NCBI RefSeq assembly: GCF_027595985.1
Contig: NC_073305.1
Coordinates: forward strand, 82,989,126-83,053,125
DNA from: Sorex araneus
Lineage: Eukaryota; Chordata; Mammalia; Eulipotyphla; Soricidae
Reading direction: 5' to 3'
Length of the DNA stretch: 64,000 bases
This document shows positions 12,541-23,929 of this stretch, in pieces. The stretch's first letter is position 1; each line of letters begins with the position of its first letter. The notes beneath the pieces are model-generated. The model was not told where the DNA came from and did not search any database. It saw nothing but the letters and a program-made list of their open reading frames with translations. A program made the position numbers and the translations under genes.

Positions 12541-12666
12541 ATTTTATTTATTATTATTATTTTTTAGTGACTTACACTACATTGATATTAAATATCTGAT
12601 TATCCAAAGAACCAATGAATAAAGCTTCTGAATTCAGGAAGCTTAAATTACACAGTAGGAGAAAAC

Positions 12667-12714
12667 ACATACATACATACACACACATACATACATACAT
12701 ACATACATACATAC
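12667..12714. repeat. (CATA)n microsatellite
   Basis: ACATACATACAT repeats directly abut the 3' end of an antisense SINE-B. CATATACATACATGG also follows the other end of that SINE, consistent with insertion into the repeat tract. Confidence 0.9.
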
Positions 12715-12935
12715 TGTAGTACTGTAGCACTGGTCCCTTTGTTCATCAATTTGCTTGAGCAGGCACCAGTAAGATCTCCATTGTGACACTTGTTACTGTT
12801 TTTGGCATATTGAGTACACCACTGGTAGCTTGCCTGGCTCTGCTGTGGGGGCAGGATACTCTCAGTAGCTTGCCGGGCTCTCCGAGACAGATGGAAGAAT
12901 TAATCCTGGGTCAGCCACATACAAGGCAAACATCC
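12715..12935 (-). repeat. SINE-B copy
   Basis: Antisense from GTAGTACTGTAGCACTGGTC to GGCAAACATCCTAC. The last part of the head (A box region) is missing. It lies inside a CATA repeat tract. Confidence 0.9.
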
Positions 12936-13261
12936 TACATATACATACATGGATTCATACAAAAACACTTTTGTTTTTGTCCTAGTCTGAAAGTAATCTG
13001 TCATAAAAATGAGTAACAGTATTGTGGCAAAGGGAAGGATTGAGCGGTTAAAACAGCGATAATTTGCTATTACTTCCCAGGTTATCTCTTCTTGAATCAA
13101 TCTGAAGCCCAGACATTTTAATTTAACCAGCCTGATTCATTCCTGGACATCTGTATGTTTAAACTCTTCAAATGGTTGTGTTAAGGCCACTAAAGTTAAG
13201 AACGACTGAAAAAGAGCATGCCTAGCAGTTTTGGTAGGATAAGTAAATAAAACAAGAATAA

Positions 13262-13514
13262 AGTAGCACTGTAGCATTGTAGTCCCGTTGTTCATCGATT
13301 TGCTCAAGTGGACACCAGTAATGTCTCCATTGTGAGACTTGCTGTTACTGTTTTTGGCATATCGAGTATACCATGGATAGCTTGCCAGGCTCTGATGTGC
13401 AGGTGGGAGACTCTTGGTAGCTTGCTGGGCTCTCTGAAAGGTATGCAGGAATCCAACCTGGGTCAGCTGTGTGCAAGGCAAATGCCCTACCCGCTGTGCT
13501 ATCGCTCCAGTCAA
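13262..13514 (-). repeat. SINE-B copy, full length
   Basis: Antisense from AGTAGCACTGTAGCATTGTA to CCCGCTGTGCTATCGCTCCA. It includes the internal direct repeat and the whole pol III head. Confidence 0.95.
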
Positions 13515-13532
13515 AAAATAATGCAATATATT

Positions 13533-13712
13533 TTTACTTTATTCTTTTGATGATTTGGGCAACCCCAAGAGGTGCTTGAATATACTCCTGGCTCTGTACT
13601 TTGACTCACTATTGGAGGTGCTGGTGCTCAGGGAACTATGAGCGTTTAAGATTGAACCTGGGCCACCTACATGCCAAACACATACTCAACCCTTTGTATT
13701 CTCTCTAAGTCC
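13533..13712 (-). repeat. SINE-A copy, diverged
   Basis: Antisense family A: CTCCTGGCTCTGTACTTTGA, GGTGCTCAGGGAACTATG, TTGAACCTGGGCCACC. It lies directly downstream of a SINE-B copy. Confidence 0.75.
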
Positions 13713-13839
13713 TGCCCTTAGTTATGTTCTTCACTTAAATATTTTCACCATTTAACCAATTGTCTCTAGACAAATTTTTCTCTAACAAGCACACAAAAAT
13801 AGGAAAAGAAAATTAACTTAAAAGAATATATTAAAACTT

Positions 13840-14068
13840 AAATCACTGTCACTGTATCACTGTCATCTGGTTGCTCATTGATTTACTCAAGCGGGCACCA
13901 GTAACATCTCTATTACACTCAGCCCTGAGATTTTAGCAGCCTCTTCTTACTCGTCTTTCACAACCATTAGAGTCTCTTTCAGGGTCAGGGGAATGAGACC
14001 TATCGTTACTACTTTTGGCGCATTGAATATGCCACGGGTAGCTTGCCAGGCTCTCCGAGAGATAGGTA
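13840..14068 (-). repeat. SINE-B copy, long-insert variant
   Basis: Antisense SINE-B whose GGGCACCAGTAACATCTC block is followed by about 95 extra bases (13908-14003: TACACTCAGCCCTGAGATTT through GGGGAATGAGACC) before GTTACTACTTTTGGC. The insert corresponds to the one at 8771-8867. The element ends near GGCTCTCCGAGAGATAGG, so the head is missing. Confidence 0.9.
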
Positions 14069-14084
14069 TTTATCTTTTACTGTA

Positions 14085-14350
14085 TAAGACCAAGGGAGCT
14101 TGGTCTTATAGTCTCTAGATGTTGGCTGTTGGTGGGATTACATGGCGCCAGGGGCAGTTTGTGGGTGTGACTGCCAAGCTGCTGGGAAATGGTGGGTCTG
14201 GGTGGAGAAGGCCCAGTCCCAATCTGAGCAGGCTTGGAGATATCAGTCCCCGGTCCTGCACACCTGGGTTCCTCTGCCGGTCCCTTCATGCGTGAGGCTC
14301 GTCTGGATGTGTGGAGAGAGGCCTTGAGCATGGCTGTGGCTGGGTTCTGG
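14085..14350. repeat. Unclassified interspersed repeat, copy 1
   Basis: About 250 bp, GC-rich against its surroundings. It aligns over nearly its whole length with 34985-35235: shared CTCTAGATNTTGGCNNTTG, GGATTACATGGC, GTGTGACTGCCAA, CTGGGTTCCTCTG, CCTTCATGCGTG and TGTGTGGAGAG. Two copies with similar ends show it is a dispersed repeat. It may be a segment of an L1 3' UTR or an LTR; the class is not clear. Its short open frames (61-84 codons) are not convincing genes. Confidence 0.7.
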
Positions 14351-16104
14351 AGGTTATTAAAACTTAAATAATAAAATTAAAAAGACCTTTTTGCTAAACT
14401 TTGTTATTTCATTAATAGATACACTGGTTTCCAATAATATGTTGAATATTTTTAATTGAGCTTTGTACTGTATGGTGAAACCCTGGTTTTGCTGGTGTCA
14501 TATGTCCATTGACAGACATTCTAGACTTCTATTGTAAACATCTGTTTATCTCAGTGCCTTGTATTTCTTCAAATTCCTTACCCTACCTTAAAATAAGAAA
14601 GCTACTCGGGGTAAATCAACTGTCTATTGATAAAGCTATCTACTATATGAATAAATTAAAGAAACTCTAACATTGTTAAATATACATTTAATTTTAATGA
14701 TAAATTTAGCATGTCTGATAGATTTAGTAAAGAGAAAAAACTGATGGCTAAGTTAGCTAAAATTATGATCATCATTGCTCTTCAAGACTCTTGTGAATTG
14801 CCAGTCAACTTTGCCATATTTGACAGAGCTTGGAAAACTCTTGTTTTTATAGATGAATAGATAACTATGCTGATGGAAGAATTAATAAACTAATAGGTTA
14901 CTATAATTTAGTATAATTTTTAGTATGAATTGATGCTCTCTTATTTTACACTTCTAAGAAGTTGTTGCCCTATTTTCTATCAAGTTGACACAGAATTGTT
15001 TGTTATCTACTATTTTAAAACTACCATATCCACTCATCACTTTGTGTAGTAGACCATTTTAGGACTGAGATATATAGCATAAAAATGGGATTACTATCAG
15101 TTGAAATAAAATTATAAAACAACTAGCAACACAGTAACTGTAATTTTCCTTTATAGTAGAACTGTGGCAAAAGTAGATATGGTAAAGAACTTATAATGAA
15201 ACAAAATAATACAAGCTAAGAAGTCTTTTAAGATTCTCTCTATTTCTCACATCCTGCAACTCTGGGAGACAATAGGTTTGGTAAATTCCAAGTTTGGGTA
15301 ACTGAATTATAATTATCAACTTATCCTAGTGAAGATTTCTCACATTCCAATCAAATGCAAAAATATGCTCTTTAGAATTATGTTATTATTATATATTTAA
15401 TGACTTTAGCTTTTATATAAAGGAAATTATGACTTATTGATTTTAAATTTCACCTTAATTATGGTTCCTTGAGTAGTGCTAATTTTAGCCAAAATTAATT
15501 TATTATATAATTATGAGTATTATACAGAAAACAGATTAATTAATCTTGAATACTAGACAAAATAGCTTTTATTTTCAATATTTCTTCTGTGAGAGGATTG
15601 AAAGATAATTGTTTGCACAAATTTCTATACACAATTTTTTTATAGCAACAATCAATCCTTGTGAAACCACTACAAGTGATAAAATCATTTTACTGAGTTA
15701 CTGTTGCATAAAGATATTAGTCAGAACTTATAAAAGCATTGCTGACAATAAAAGTTATAAATAAGTTTTGCTATAAATTGCTGAGGAAATTTAAAAGTGT
15801 GTTATTATTCTGGATTCTGTTTATTGGAAACACTTTACGAACTGAAAATTTAATTAGCTGACTGACTGGGTTTTAAAGTAACTGGCAAAATTCATCCCCA
15901 TCCTTCACGAATTGCAATTACAAAAAAACCTTGAGTTCAATCTGAGTATAAAGCCTGAGGATTTGTCACTGATTAAAATTTTATGACCAAAGTTTATATT
16001 TTTTCCATAAGTTGTTCCTCATACTTTGCTACAGTAAATCTTTCGTAAATGTTAAATTGATAATTTATCATCGCCTGTTGTTGGAAGAACTGTGGGATTC
16101 TGCC
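14351..16104. other. AT-rich DNA without recognisable genes
   Basis: About 1.75 kb without a supported gene, SINE or L1. It is the longest repeat-poor AT-rich stretch of the left third. Confidence 0.5.
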
Positions 16105-16247
16105 ACGGGAGACCCAGCAGAGAGCTGCTCTGCACTTTGTGATCACACCTGGCAGGTTTGGGTGGACCATATGTGGTGTTGGTGATGGAACCCAGGTTGG
16201 CCAAGTGCAAGGCAGGCCCCTTGATAGCTGAACTCTAGCTTGGGCCA
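16105..16247 (-). repeat. SINE-A copy, old
   Basis: GGTTTGGGTGGACCATATGTGG, then GGAACCCAGGTTGGCCAAGT, GCAAGGCAGG and a TAGCTTGGGCCA end follow the antisense family A order. The 3' end is missing. Confidence 0.65.
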
Positions 16248-16534
16248 ATGGCTGCTTCAGTTTGAAGTAGGATTGAAGTTTCTCAAAAGTGGATGCTTTG
16301 TGCAGTTCAGCTTTGGTGCTGTCCTAAGAAAGATTGTGCTTTAATAGATGCTGAAATATCTTTTTTCAGACTTAAATAGAATACAAGAGGGGAAAACAAG
16401 ATGAGTGGGGGAGAACTAAGGACAGATGTAGATGAGGAGAAAGAATATGAGCAATGTGAATGACAATTCAAAGTCAACCTTGGGTGTATGCATCATAAAC
16501 TCTGGCATACGATTCTTAACAATAGTTATGAAAT

Positions 16535-16640
16535 GGAATGGAGTATTGACTCTGTGTTGGGTACTGACTGTGTACTTGCCTTACATTATTTGATTTATCT
16601 CTCACCACAACCTTATAAGGACTTTGAAAATCCTCTTAAG
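16535..16640 (-). repeat. MIR-like ancient SINE fragment
   Basis: GACTGTGTACTTGCCTTACA, TTATTTGATTTATCTCTCAC and CACAACCTTATAAGGAC resemble the antisense 3' half of the mammal-wide MIR element. Weak, from memory of the family consensus. Confidence 0.45.
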
Positions 16641-16827
16641 ACAAGTACCATTGGCTTGCTCTTCAAGCCCATGCTCTCCCTTGAACACACATCTCACTTG
16701 CTGTCTCTAATGTCTGTTCACTTGCATTTTTCCACTCTGGAGAGGTCTGTGTTCTCTCTTCAACACGTATATCATTTTCTTTCCCCTTACTTCTTTCTAA
16801 ATAAGTTTCACCAAAAAACCATCTTGC

Positions 16828-16828
<1 letters not shown>

Positions 16829-16884
<56 letters not shown>
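16829..16884. repeat. (CA)28 microsatellite
   Basis: Uninterrupted CA dinucleotide repeat. It creates the His-Thr run inside a 279-codon open frame (16488-17327), which I do not accept as a gene. Confidence 0.97.
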
Positions 16885-16885
<1 letters not shown>

Positions 16886-18000
16886 AAGTACCAATAGCAA
16901 TTGCCCTGACCTCCTTTCCCACTCTGGATTTTCACCCTGGATTTTTCTGATTCAAGGAATCAGATCCACTGGAGCACTATTGTTTAGAAACTATACTCTG
17001 TGTGTCTGGACTGTGATATTTCCTGTTCAAATGACCGTGGGCTCTTGGGACCTCTTTCGAGATAAAAGCAGACCAAATACCCAAAGACAAATCACAGCTT
17101 ATAAAAACAAGATCAAAAGAAGGCTACTGGGTTTTGATGGGTCCCTCATTTATGAGAAAAAACATTTGCCTTTGGTTTTGTTGCTATCTTCTCTTCAATA
17201 CATGGTTTCCAACACAGAACTCAAGAGAGCTAGTTATATCGAACCACAATACTGTCACATAGTGAGGAAGGAGAAAGGCAGAGGAGAGTTCGGTTTCTCT
17301 TTCCTTCTAGAAGCACACACCAGATAGAGAATACAAAATTCTCCTTATAACTTTGCCATTAGTTGTGTCGCCTGGTGTGTGTCTGTGTGTGTATGTGTGT
17401 GCATGTATGGTCAAGAAGGAGACAGCTGGAGGGAGAAGAGATTGTCTAAAATATGTTTATTTTGCATGATCTGGTACATTTACTGAATAACCAAAATAAA
17501 TAAATTTAGTTTCCACATTTTAATTTGGTTCTATTAGTTTTGTCATGTGTTACTCCTCTTTCAGTGAAAGGAGTTCTGTGTTTATGTGTGTACTTGTCTT
17601 CCTACTTGCTTAAACTTATACATTTTTCCTTATTCTAATATTCTTGCAATAGTTTAAAATCAGTATACAAATGTATATTTAATAGTGTTAACCTCTTTGC
17701 ATATCACTAGGTTAATATAAAGATGTAGGATGGCTTTAACTCTAACTCTCCATGTCCCTTCTTGAGGCTGAAACAGACTGACAAGGATAAAAGAAACTAG
17801 TCTCTCTGAAAGAGGAGATGAAGAGGTCCTAGTTAAAGAAAATGATATTTAGAATTTTGAAACCTTATAGAAAATTACTATTTTAACTCAGTCTTGTTAC
17901 AAACCCAAACTATTATCATTATTATTTTACACCATTAATTTATCTATGGGCTTACATACATGACTGTTGTTTTGTTCAATAAATTTATTAGTCTCCTACT
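16885..18000. other. AT-rich DNA, no gene seen
   Basis: Contains a short GT-rich run near 17370-17405 and no other supported feature. The open frame crossing the CA repeat continues into this region, but there is no conserved domain. Confidence 0.5.
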
Positions 18001-18107
18001 CCTTCACCTCTTCTTCCTCCTCCTCCTCCTCCTCGTTCTCCTCCTCCTCCTTGTCCGCCTCTTCTTCATCCTCTTCCTCCTCTTCCTCCTCTTCCTCCTC
18101 TTCTTTA
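18001..18107. repeat. (TCC)n/(TTCC)n polypyrimidine tract
   Basis: Homopyrimidine tract of CTCCTCCTC and TCTTCCTCC units, which encodes poly-Ser in one frame. Such tracts can form triplex DNA. No gene is implied. Confidence 0.95.
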
Positions 18108-19597
18108 GTGCAATTAATTTTGGTTTGTCTTAAAATGTTATTGAACCCAAGTTAGGGCGCTTGATACTCAAAGGTATCAAGCACTTTTTATCACTGCTTC
18201 AACCATAACTTTTCAAATAGGAAAAAAATCTCTCTGGATATATAGAGGAGAAAATATAGTTTTTCCCCTATTATTATACAATGTGTCATTCTAAGTTATT
18301 GACAATCTAATAATAAACTCCCCCCCAAAAGCCTTTTATCTTTCCTTCAGGTTAAAGTTTGTCCTTTCCACTGAAGCTGCCTGTCTGACCTCCAGAAAGG
18401 AAAAATTTCTCTAGCACTCAGAAATACCTTTTTAAAAAGGAATCTCCTTTCTTCTTTAACCTTTTAAAATCCACACATAAGATGCATCAACTACAACCTG
18501 CAAAAACAGTTTTAGACCAGCTGTGGATATGTGGATATGTGATTACCTAATGCCTATTGTTCTCAGTTTTTATTCTAATTCTGGCAAAATTCCTTTTACC
18601 CTGAATAATGCAAAAATATTTCAGACACTGTAATAAACAAGGTAACAGTTATATAATTCAGAGTTAAGAGCAAAATACATTTTATAATTGAAGACTAATT
18701 CATAGAAACCAATAGTCAGTAGGGAGAGATGAATAATATATTCATATTCATATATTTATTTGAAGGATAATTTTATTTAGTTTTACTTGGTTTCAGCTTA
18801 TATTCTGGTTTTGGAGCCATATGAGGTGATACTAGAATCTACTCCTATCACAGTTTTTGGGGGATTGTTTGGGGCTCCCACTTACAATGTCTGTACTGAC
18901 GCCTCTTGGAGCTTTCGTCCTGTGCCCCTTTTGAGATACACATAATTATTGCCAAGTAATCTTTAGAAATAATCGACACACATAATGGTATAAATCCTAT
19001 CTTCTATATAAAAGGAGTCCAACTAGATATCATATATTGTGTTCAGCGTATAATACATTTTAGTCTGAAAAAGTGCTTCAATCTTTCAGTATCTTTATTG
19101 ATTTTTGAGTATTACAGGCAGATGCTTTTATAGAATGCCACTCAATTTTGTTTGTCTGATGTTTTTTCCTGATTAGAATGAAATTACACACATCTTTGGC
19201 AGATCTGTTAGAGGACAAAACTGTGTTATTGTCCTTCCCCCCTCAAGCACACACATTATGATTTTCTTTGTTATTGATGGTGAGTGCTAATTTTGATTTA
19301 TTCATTATGGAAGTGCTTCCAAGTTACAGTCATATGATGTTACCTCTTTTCTTTCTCTAATCACTAGGCGTTTGGTGAAAAAATGCCTTGAGGTGAGGTG
19401 AACATATTCCATTCTACATGCTTTTTATACTTTATTAATGTGCTTCATTGTTTCTGTATGGATCTTACTTTCCTTTTCCTCAGTAAATGTTTCTCAGATG
19501 ATTATTCAGGAGGAAACTTAACAATAAAAACAAAGAAGAAAAAACTTACTTTTATGGCTGTGGATCTCAGAATAATTGTTTTTAAAGAGAGGGAAGT
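18108..19597. other. AT-rich DNA, one possible SINE relic
   Basis: No gene seen. The section 18800-18930 (GAGCCATATGAGGTGATACT and nearby) may be an extremely diverged antisense SINE, not strong enough to call. Confidence 0.45.
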
Positions 19598-19775
19598 AGG
19601 GGTCAGAGAGCTAGGAGCATGGGTTAAGTGTTTGGCTTATATATAGTCTACCCTGGTTTGATCCCTGGTACTGCATAGGTACAATCTCTGAACACAGAGG
19701 CAGGAGGAAGCTCTGAGCACTACCTGGTATGACACACCCTAACACCCCCCACCCCAACACCACCACCAAAGAAAG
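19598..19775 (+). repeat. SINE-A copy, diverged
   Basis: GGGGTCAGAGAGCTAGGAGC head, TTTGATCCCTGGTACTGCAT, then GAGCACTACCTGGTATGACA, ending in a C-rich, A-poor tail (ACACCCCCCACCCCAACACC). Confidence 0.75.
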
Positions 19776-19947
19776 GGAGGGGAACTTAAGACAAAGAGAG
19801 ACTAATCATTATATCTGGGACCAAAATCTTTGAATCCTCACAGTCATGGCCTTGACATAACAACAAAACTTATATCAGTTTTATTATCGATTGTCACTAC
19901 TCATAAGTGAGTTTGCAGTTTCATTTAATGCTCATTGTGAAGAATCT

Positions 19948-20082
19948 AGGAGCCAGGCATAGTACAGAGGTGAAGCACCTGACTTATGCGGCTGACCCCA
20001 GTTTAATCCTCGAGCACAGAGCCCTGAATAGACCCACAAACACCAACATATGTGGCCCCTAAGCCACAAACAAAACAAAAAG
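19948..20082 (+). repeat. SINE-A copy, internally deleted
   Basis: GGAGCCAGGCATAGTACAGA, CGGCTGACCCCAGTTTAATC, then directly AGCACAGAGCCCTGAATAGA and ACAAACAAAACAAAA. The CATATGG block is missing. Confidence 0.65.
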
Positions 20083-20096
20083 CTTTAGACAGATTT

Positions 20097-20260
20097 GGGT
20101 CAGAGAAATGATTCAGAGGGATGGGAGCATGTTTTACAGAAAGCCCACATTTTATTCTCAGCACTTTGAGGACCAGTAAGAATTTACTGGGCATGAGCTC
20201 CATGCACTCCGAAACTTTTGAACATTACTGTGGGTTGATACCCCCGCATGAACATTAGAA
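20097..20260 (+). repeat. Probable SINE-A relic
   Basis: GGGTCAGAGAAATGATTCAG, GATGGGAGCATG and ATTTTATTCTCAGCACTTTG resemble a highly diverged family A element with an altered 3' half. Confidence 0.45.
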
Positions 20261-20270
20261 AGATCTGAAA

Positions 20271-21139
20271 ATATGCATTAAACTAATGGATTCTGACTGC
20301 TATGTTTCATTAAAGGAAAACTTAAATGATTACATTTCATCTAGTCATACTATCTTTGAATTCTTTCTTGGGGAAACACAGGGAGGAGAGTATTAGTTTA
20401 CAAATGTGAAGGCCAGAAATTGTCTTAGTGTTCTCTGATAATTTCTTAACAAATCTCCAAAACTTCAGTTATTAAGTCAGGCCCTTGGTATAACTCTTAA
20501 GACATAAAAATACACGGCTTGATATTCAGTTCTAAAGCAAGTCATTATTCTCTTTTAAACATACTTTCCCTTGGAGTTTTCTCCTTGGGTGGATTTCAAG
20601 AACAATGATTTATTGTGTGAAAAATATTTCATGTACATATAGAACTAAAAGTTTAGGGTGGGAAAAAAATTCACAGAAATTAGCTAAAATAAAGTGATTT
20701 TAGAACTGTACTCAGAGATTTAATTAGTAAGCGTGGGTGAGGTTGTAAAGGTTTGCATTTTAACAAGGAATCCAGAAGTTTCTGATGTGGGTGGGCTTGA
20801 AAACACAGCATGGAAAATCTGTAATTAATGCAGATTAATCATTTACAGAAATATAGCTAGTGTTAGAGCTATCATATAATGTATAGAAAGAAATACAGAC
20901 ATTGTTATTATTTAGTTGAGGAATTTCAATTGAGATCACCCAGTGATTGAAGGCATGCCATTAAAACTACAGTATGCTATATGGTCAAGATCAAGAATAA
21001 TGTAAGGTATTTTTCCTAGTTCTTTCATAGCCCCTTGATCAGCCCCTTGCTGTGTGATCCTTTTTTGAAGGTGTTATTTTCTTGTTGGATGTAACTTTTC
21101 AACAGATAGATATCTGTACAAATTTGGTAGAGCATCTGA
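20271..21139. other. AT-rich DNA, no gene seen
   Basis: No supported feature. Confidence 0.45.
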
Positions 21140-21159
21140 ATGATTTTTTTTTTCCAAAT

Positions 21160-21500
21160 AAGAATACCAAAACACAGGTAGTGGAACTTCAGGACTGATC
21201 TCAGAGAGATGCCAGCTGAATTATTCCAGGAAGGCCCAGCCATCATCAAACCAACATCTTTGGACCCTAGGCAGGATGGGGGCACCAAGTCCCCACTCTG
21301 ACAAAAGGTCAGGATTCCTGTCACCCACATCTGGCTCCAGTCCCTGCCAGAGAATCCACATAGCTTCAGGACTGATAGTCCCTGCCGTACCTCAGTTGAT
21401 AGTCCCACCTCCAAAGCCCCTGAAGGGAACAGCTGTATATGAGGCTGGCTGAGCAACACCTCCAGATTTCATGGAGCGGACGGTCCAGGAGAAACAAGAA
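21160..21500. repeat. GC-richer unclassified segment, probably repeat-derived
   Basis: A GC-richer island in AT-rich DNA, without a domain in its 144-codon antisense frame. It precedes an L1-like sense 3' end and may be the upstream part of that element's 3' UTR. I cannot classify it. Confidence 0.4.
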
Positions 21501-21639
21501 AAGTAGATGTGAAAATTGAGTAGAAGCCCACTAAGCTCAATGAGTGAAAATAAATATAAGGAAAGAGGCAGGAGGGAGCTCTGAGCACTGCCTGACAGTG
21601 TTGGTTCTTGTGGGTAACAGCTCAGTATATCCTTAAGCC

Positions 21640-21860
21640 ATGACTTTGAACAACACCATTACAAGATATATGTTGTAAAAAGCAATATAAAGTAAATTAG
21701 TGTCTGCTAAGAAGCTGGCTTGGGTAGAGGGTGGGGGAAAGTAGAGACATTGGGTAGAAGTAAAGACATATTGGTAGTTGGACTGGTGATAGAATATTGA
21801 ACATTGAAGAACCTGCATTATAAACAACTTTATATATTTCAGTGTTTAAAGTTAAAAATT
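21640..21860 (+). mobile_element. Old LINE-1 3' end
   Basis: GGGTAGAGGGTGGGGGAAAG, then a GGTAGTTGGACTGGTGATAG block, an ACATTGAAGA block and an A/T-rich end. The order parallels the sense L1 3' ends at 50130-50295 and 59360-59526. It is much diverged. Confidence 0.5.
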
Positions 21861-22600
21861 TTTTAAAGAAAAGAACATGGAGTTAAAATTATATTCCAAA
21901 TAATGCAAAAATAGTTGCTGGAAATTAAAGTTCTGGAATGCAAAATTCTGTATTTTGGGTTGATTTGCCTTTTTTTGTGTCCACATATATTTAAAATGGG
22001 GCCATAAGTGGTAGATACAATTAATTTTTCTTTTATAAAATTGCTCTTATTTTTTCTCAATGCAAAGAAAAGTATACATAAGAAAACAAACTCTAACCAT
22101 ATTTTGAGGCAAACATAATAACCATTACATTATGTGACTTAAACAATTTACTTACCTCCCTTTTACAATTTCTGACCCTACTTGTCAAGCTTAGATTTCA
22201 TAGATTTCACTGTTGTCCAGGTAAAAGTCTTCAAAACTGATGAAACATATCCTACTCTGAATTCTTGACAAATACTAAATGATCCAATATCTGAAGGTTT
22301 GTTTTGTCATGTTTGTGATTTTCCTTTCATTATTCTTCCTATTCTTTCTGAATTCCATTGCTTCACATTTATGTAAAAAGATTTTTAAAATTTTTCTTTG
22401 CATTTTATACATATAGTCAATGGAATATTTTTGGAATGCTCTTTGTTCTTTTTTGTTGCTTGTTAAATACTCCAACGAAATTCTTTTTATTATTGCTGTA
22501 AGTTGACGATTTTATTTGCAAGTTTTTTACTGTAACTATAGGATAACATACATTGACAGAAAATAGAAATAGGTTAAATAGTAATATCTTTATATTTTTC
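21861..22600. other. AT-rich DNA, no gene seen
   Basis: No supported feature. Confidence 0.45.
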
Positions 22601-22802
22601 AAAAATATTAGAGTCAAGGGGCCAGAGCAATAGCACAGTGGGTAGGGCATTTGCCTTGCACGTGGCCAACCAGGGTTCGATCCTCGGCACCCCATATGGT
22701 CCCCCAAGCACTGCCAGGAGTAATTCCTGACCACAAAGCCGGAAGTAATCCCTGAGCATCGCTGGGTGTGACCCAAAAAGCAAAAAAAAATATTAGAGTC
22801 AA
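22601..22802 (+). repeat. SINE-A copy with 17-bp target duplication
   Basis: Full-length family A at 22618-22785 with B box GGTTCGATCC. It is flanked on both sides by AAAAATATTAGAGTCAA, an exact repeat. A relatively recent insertion. Confidence 0.95.
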
Positions 22803-22952
22803 TATAAGATAATTTGTTTATAATGATATCAATATTTATGGCCTTGGTGTATACAGTCAGCTAACCAAACTACCACCAAAATATCTAAGACCTCTTCATC
22901 CATGTCCATGTCAACTACTCGTCTCCTCAATTATGTTCTTATTTTTGTACTC

Positions 22953-23219
22953 CAAGACAATAATCACTGTCACTGTCATCCCATTGCTCATCGATTTGCT
23001 CGAGCAGGCACCAGTAACGTCTCCATCATGAGTCTTATTGTTACTGTTTTAGGCATATGTATTATGCCACAGGTTGCTTGCCAGGCTCTGCCATGCGGGC
23101 TCGATACTCTGAGTAGCTTGCCGGACTCTCCAAGAGGGGTGGAGGAATCCAACCCAGGTCTGCTGCATGCTAGGCTAACATCCTACCCGCTGCGCTATCG
23201 CTCCAGCCTAAGACAATAA
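22953..23219 (-). repeat. SINE-B copy with target duplication
   Basis: Full-length antisense family B element (22966-23207). AAGACAATAAT is present on both sides. Confidence 0.95.
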
Positions 23220-23491
23220 TACTTTTTAAATTTATGAAACCTGCTAAGTTCATTTTTTATCAGAGAAATTTTATTCAATAATATTTAATTTGTTATCTTT
23301 AATTTCACAAAATTACACAGGCAATTTTCTGTGCATGAGGATTATGTACATCCCACATCCATGCCACCAAAAAATACAATCTAACAGAAGAAATATAAAT
23401 AATAAAAATTCTAAATCTTTTGGGATAATTTTGATGAAAGCTAATCTAAGACTTTATAAGAGATATGTGTATACAAAAGTACACAAAAAGT

Positions 23492-23668
23492 GGGGCTGGA
23501 GCGATAGCACAGAGGGTAGGGCACTTGCCTTGCATGCAGCTGACTCGGGTTTGATTCCCAGCATCCCATATGGTCCCCTGAGCACTGCCAGGAGTAATAC
23601 CTGATTGCAGAGCTAGGGGTAACCCCTGTGCATCACCGGGTTCACAACAAAAAGCAAAAAAAAAAATA
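23492..23668 (+). repeat. SINE-A copy, full length
   Basis: GGGGCTGGAGCGATAGCACA head, intact body, then AAAAAGCAAAAAAAAAA. Low divergence from the family consensus. Confidence 0.95.
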
Positions 23669-23929
23669 AGTTATACGAAAAGTGTACAGACACCTCTAAA
23701 TCATAATTTTGGGATCTAAAACATCATCCATAATACAAAACAAATGTTCCGAGCTTTAAGAAAAGAGATAATTATAATTTTGTAGTTATAATTCAGACAG
23801 AAAGAGTACAGAAACAAACAAGATGGTAAAGTTTTAAAGTCCTTCAGAACCACAGAGGTTAGACTGATTCTACACTATGAAGTACTCAATACAGAACACA
23901 GACATCAGGTTCTTTATTAAATTATTATT

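Noticed and set aside
12667-12714. Regular CATA spacing as a possible CRISPR-like array
   Set aside because: Simple microsatellite with no spacers, in a mammalian context.
13137-13550. 80- and 129-codon frames near 13.3 kb
   Set aside because: They are SINE-B translated in both directions; similar peptides recur at every SINE-B copy.
16488-17327. 279-codon open frame on the plus strand
   Set aside because: Its middle is a CA microsatellite read as His-Thr repeats, its start overlaps a MIR-like relic and the rest has no domain. Most likely chance.
18001-18107. Poly-serine coding exon
   Set aside because: Pure TCC/TTCC microsatellite without splice context or flanking coding sequence.
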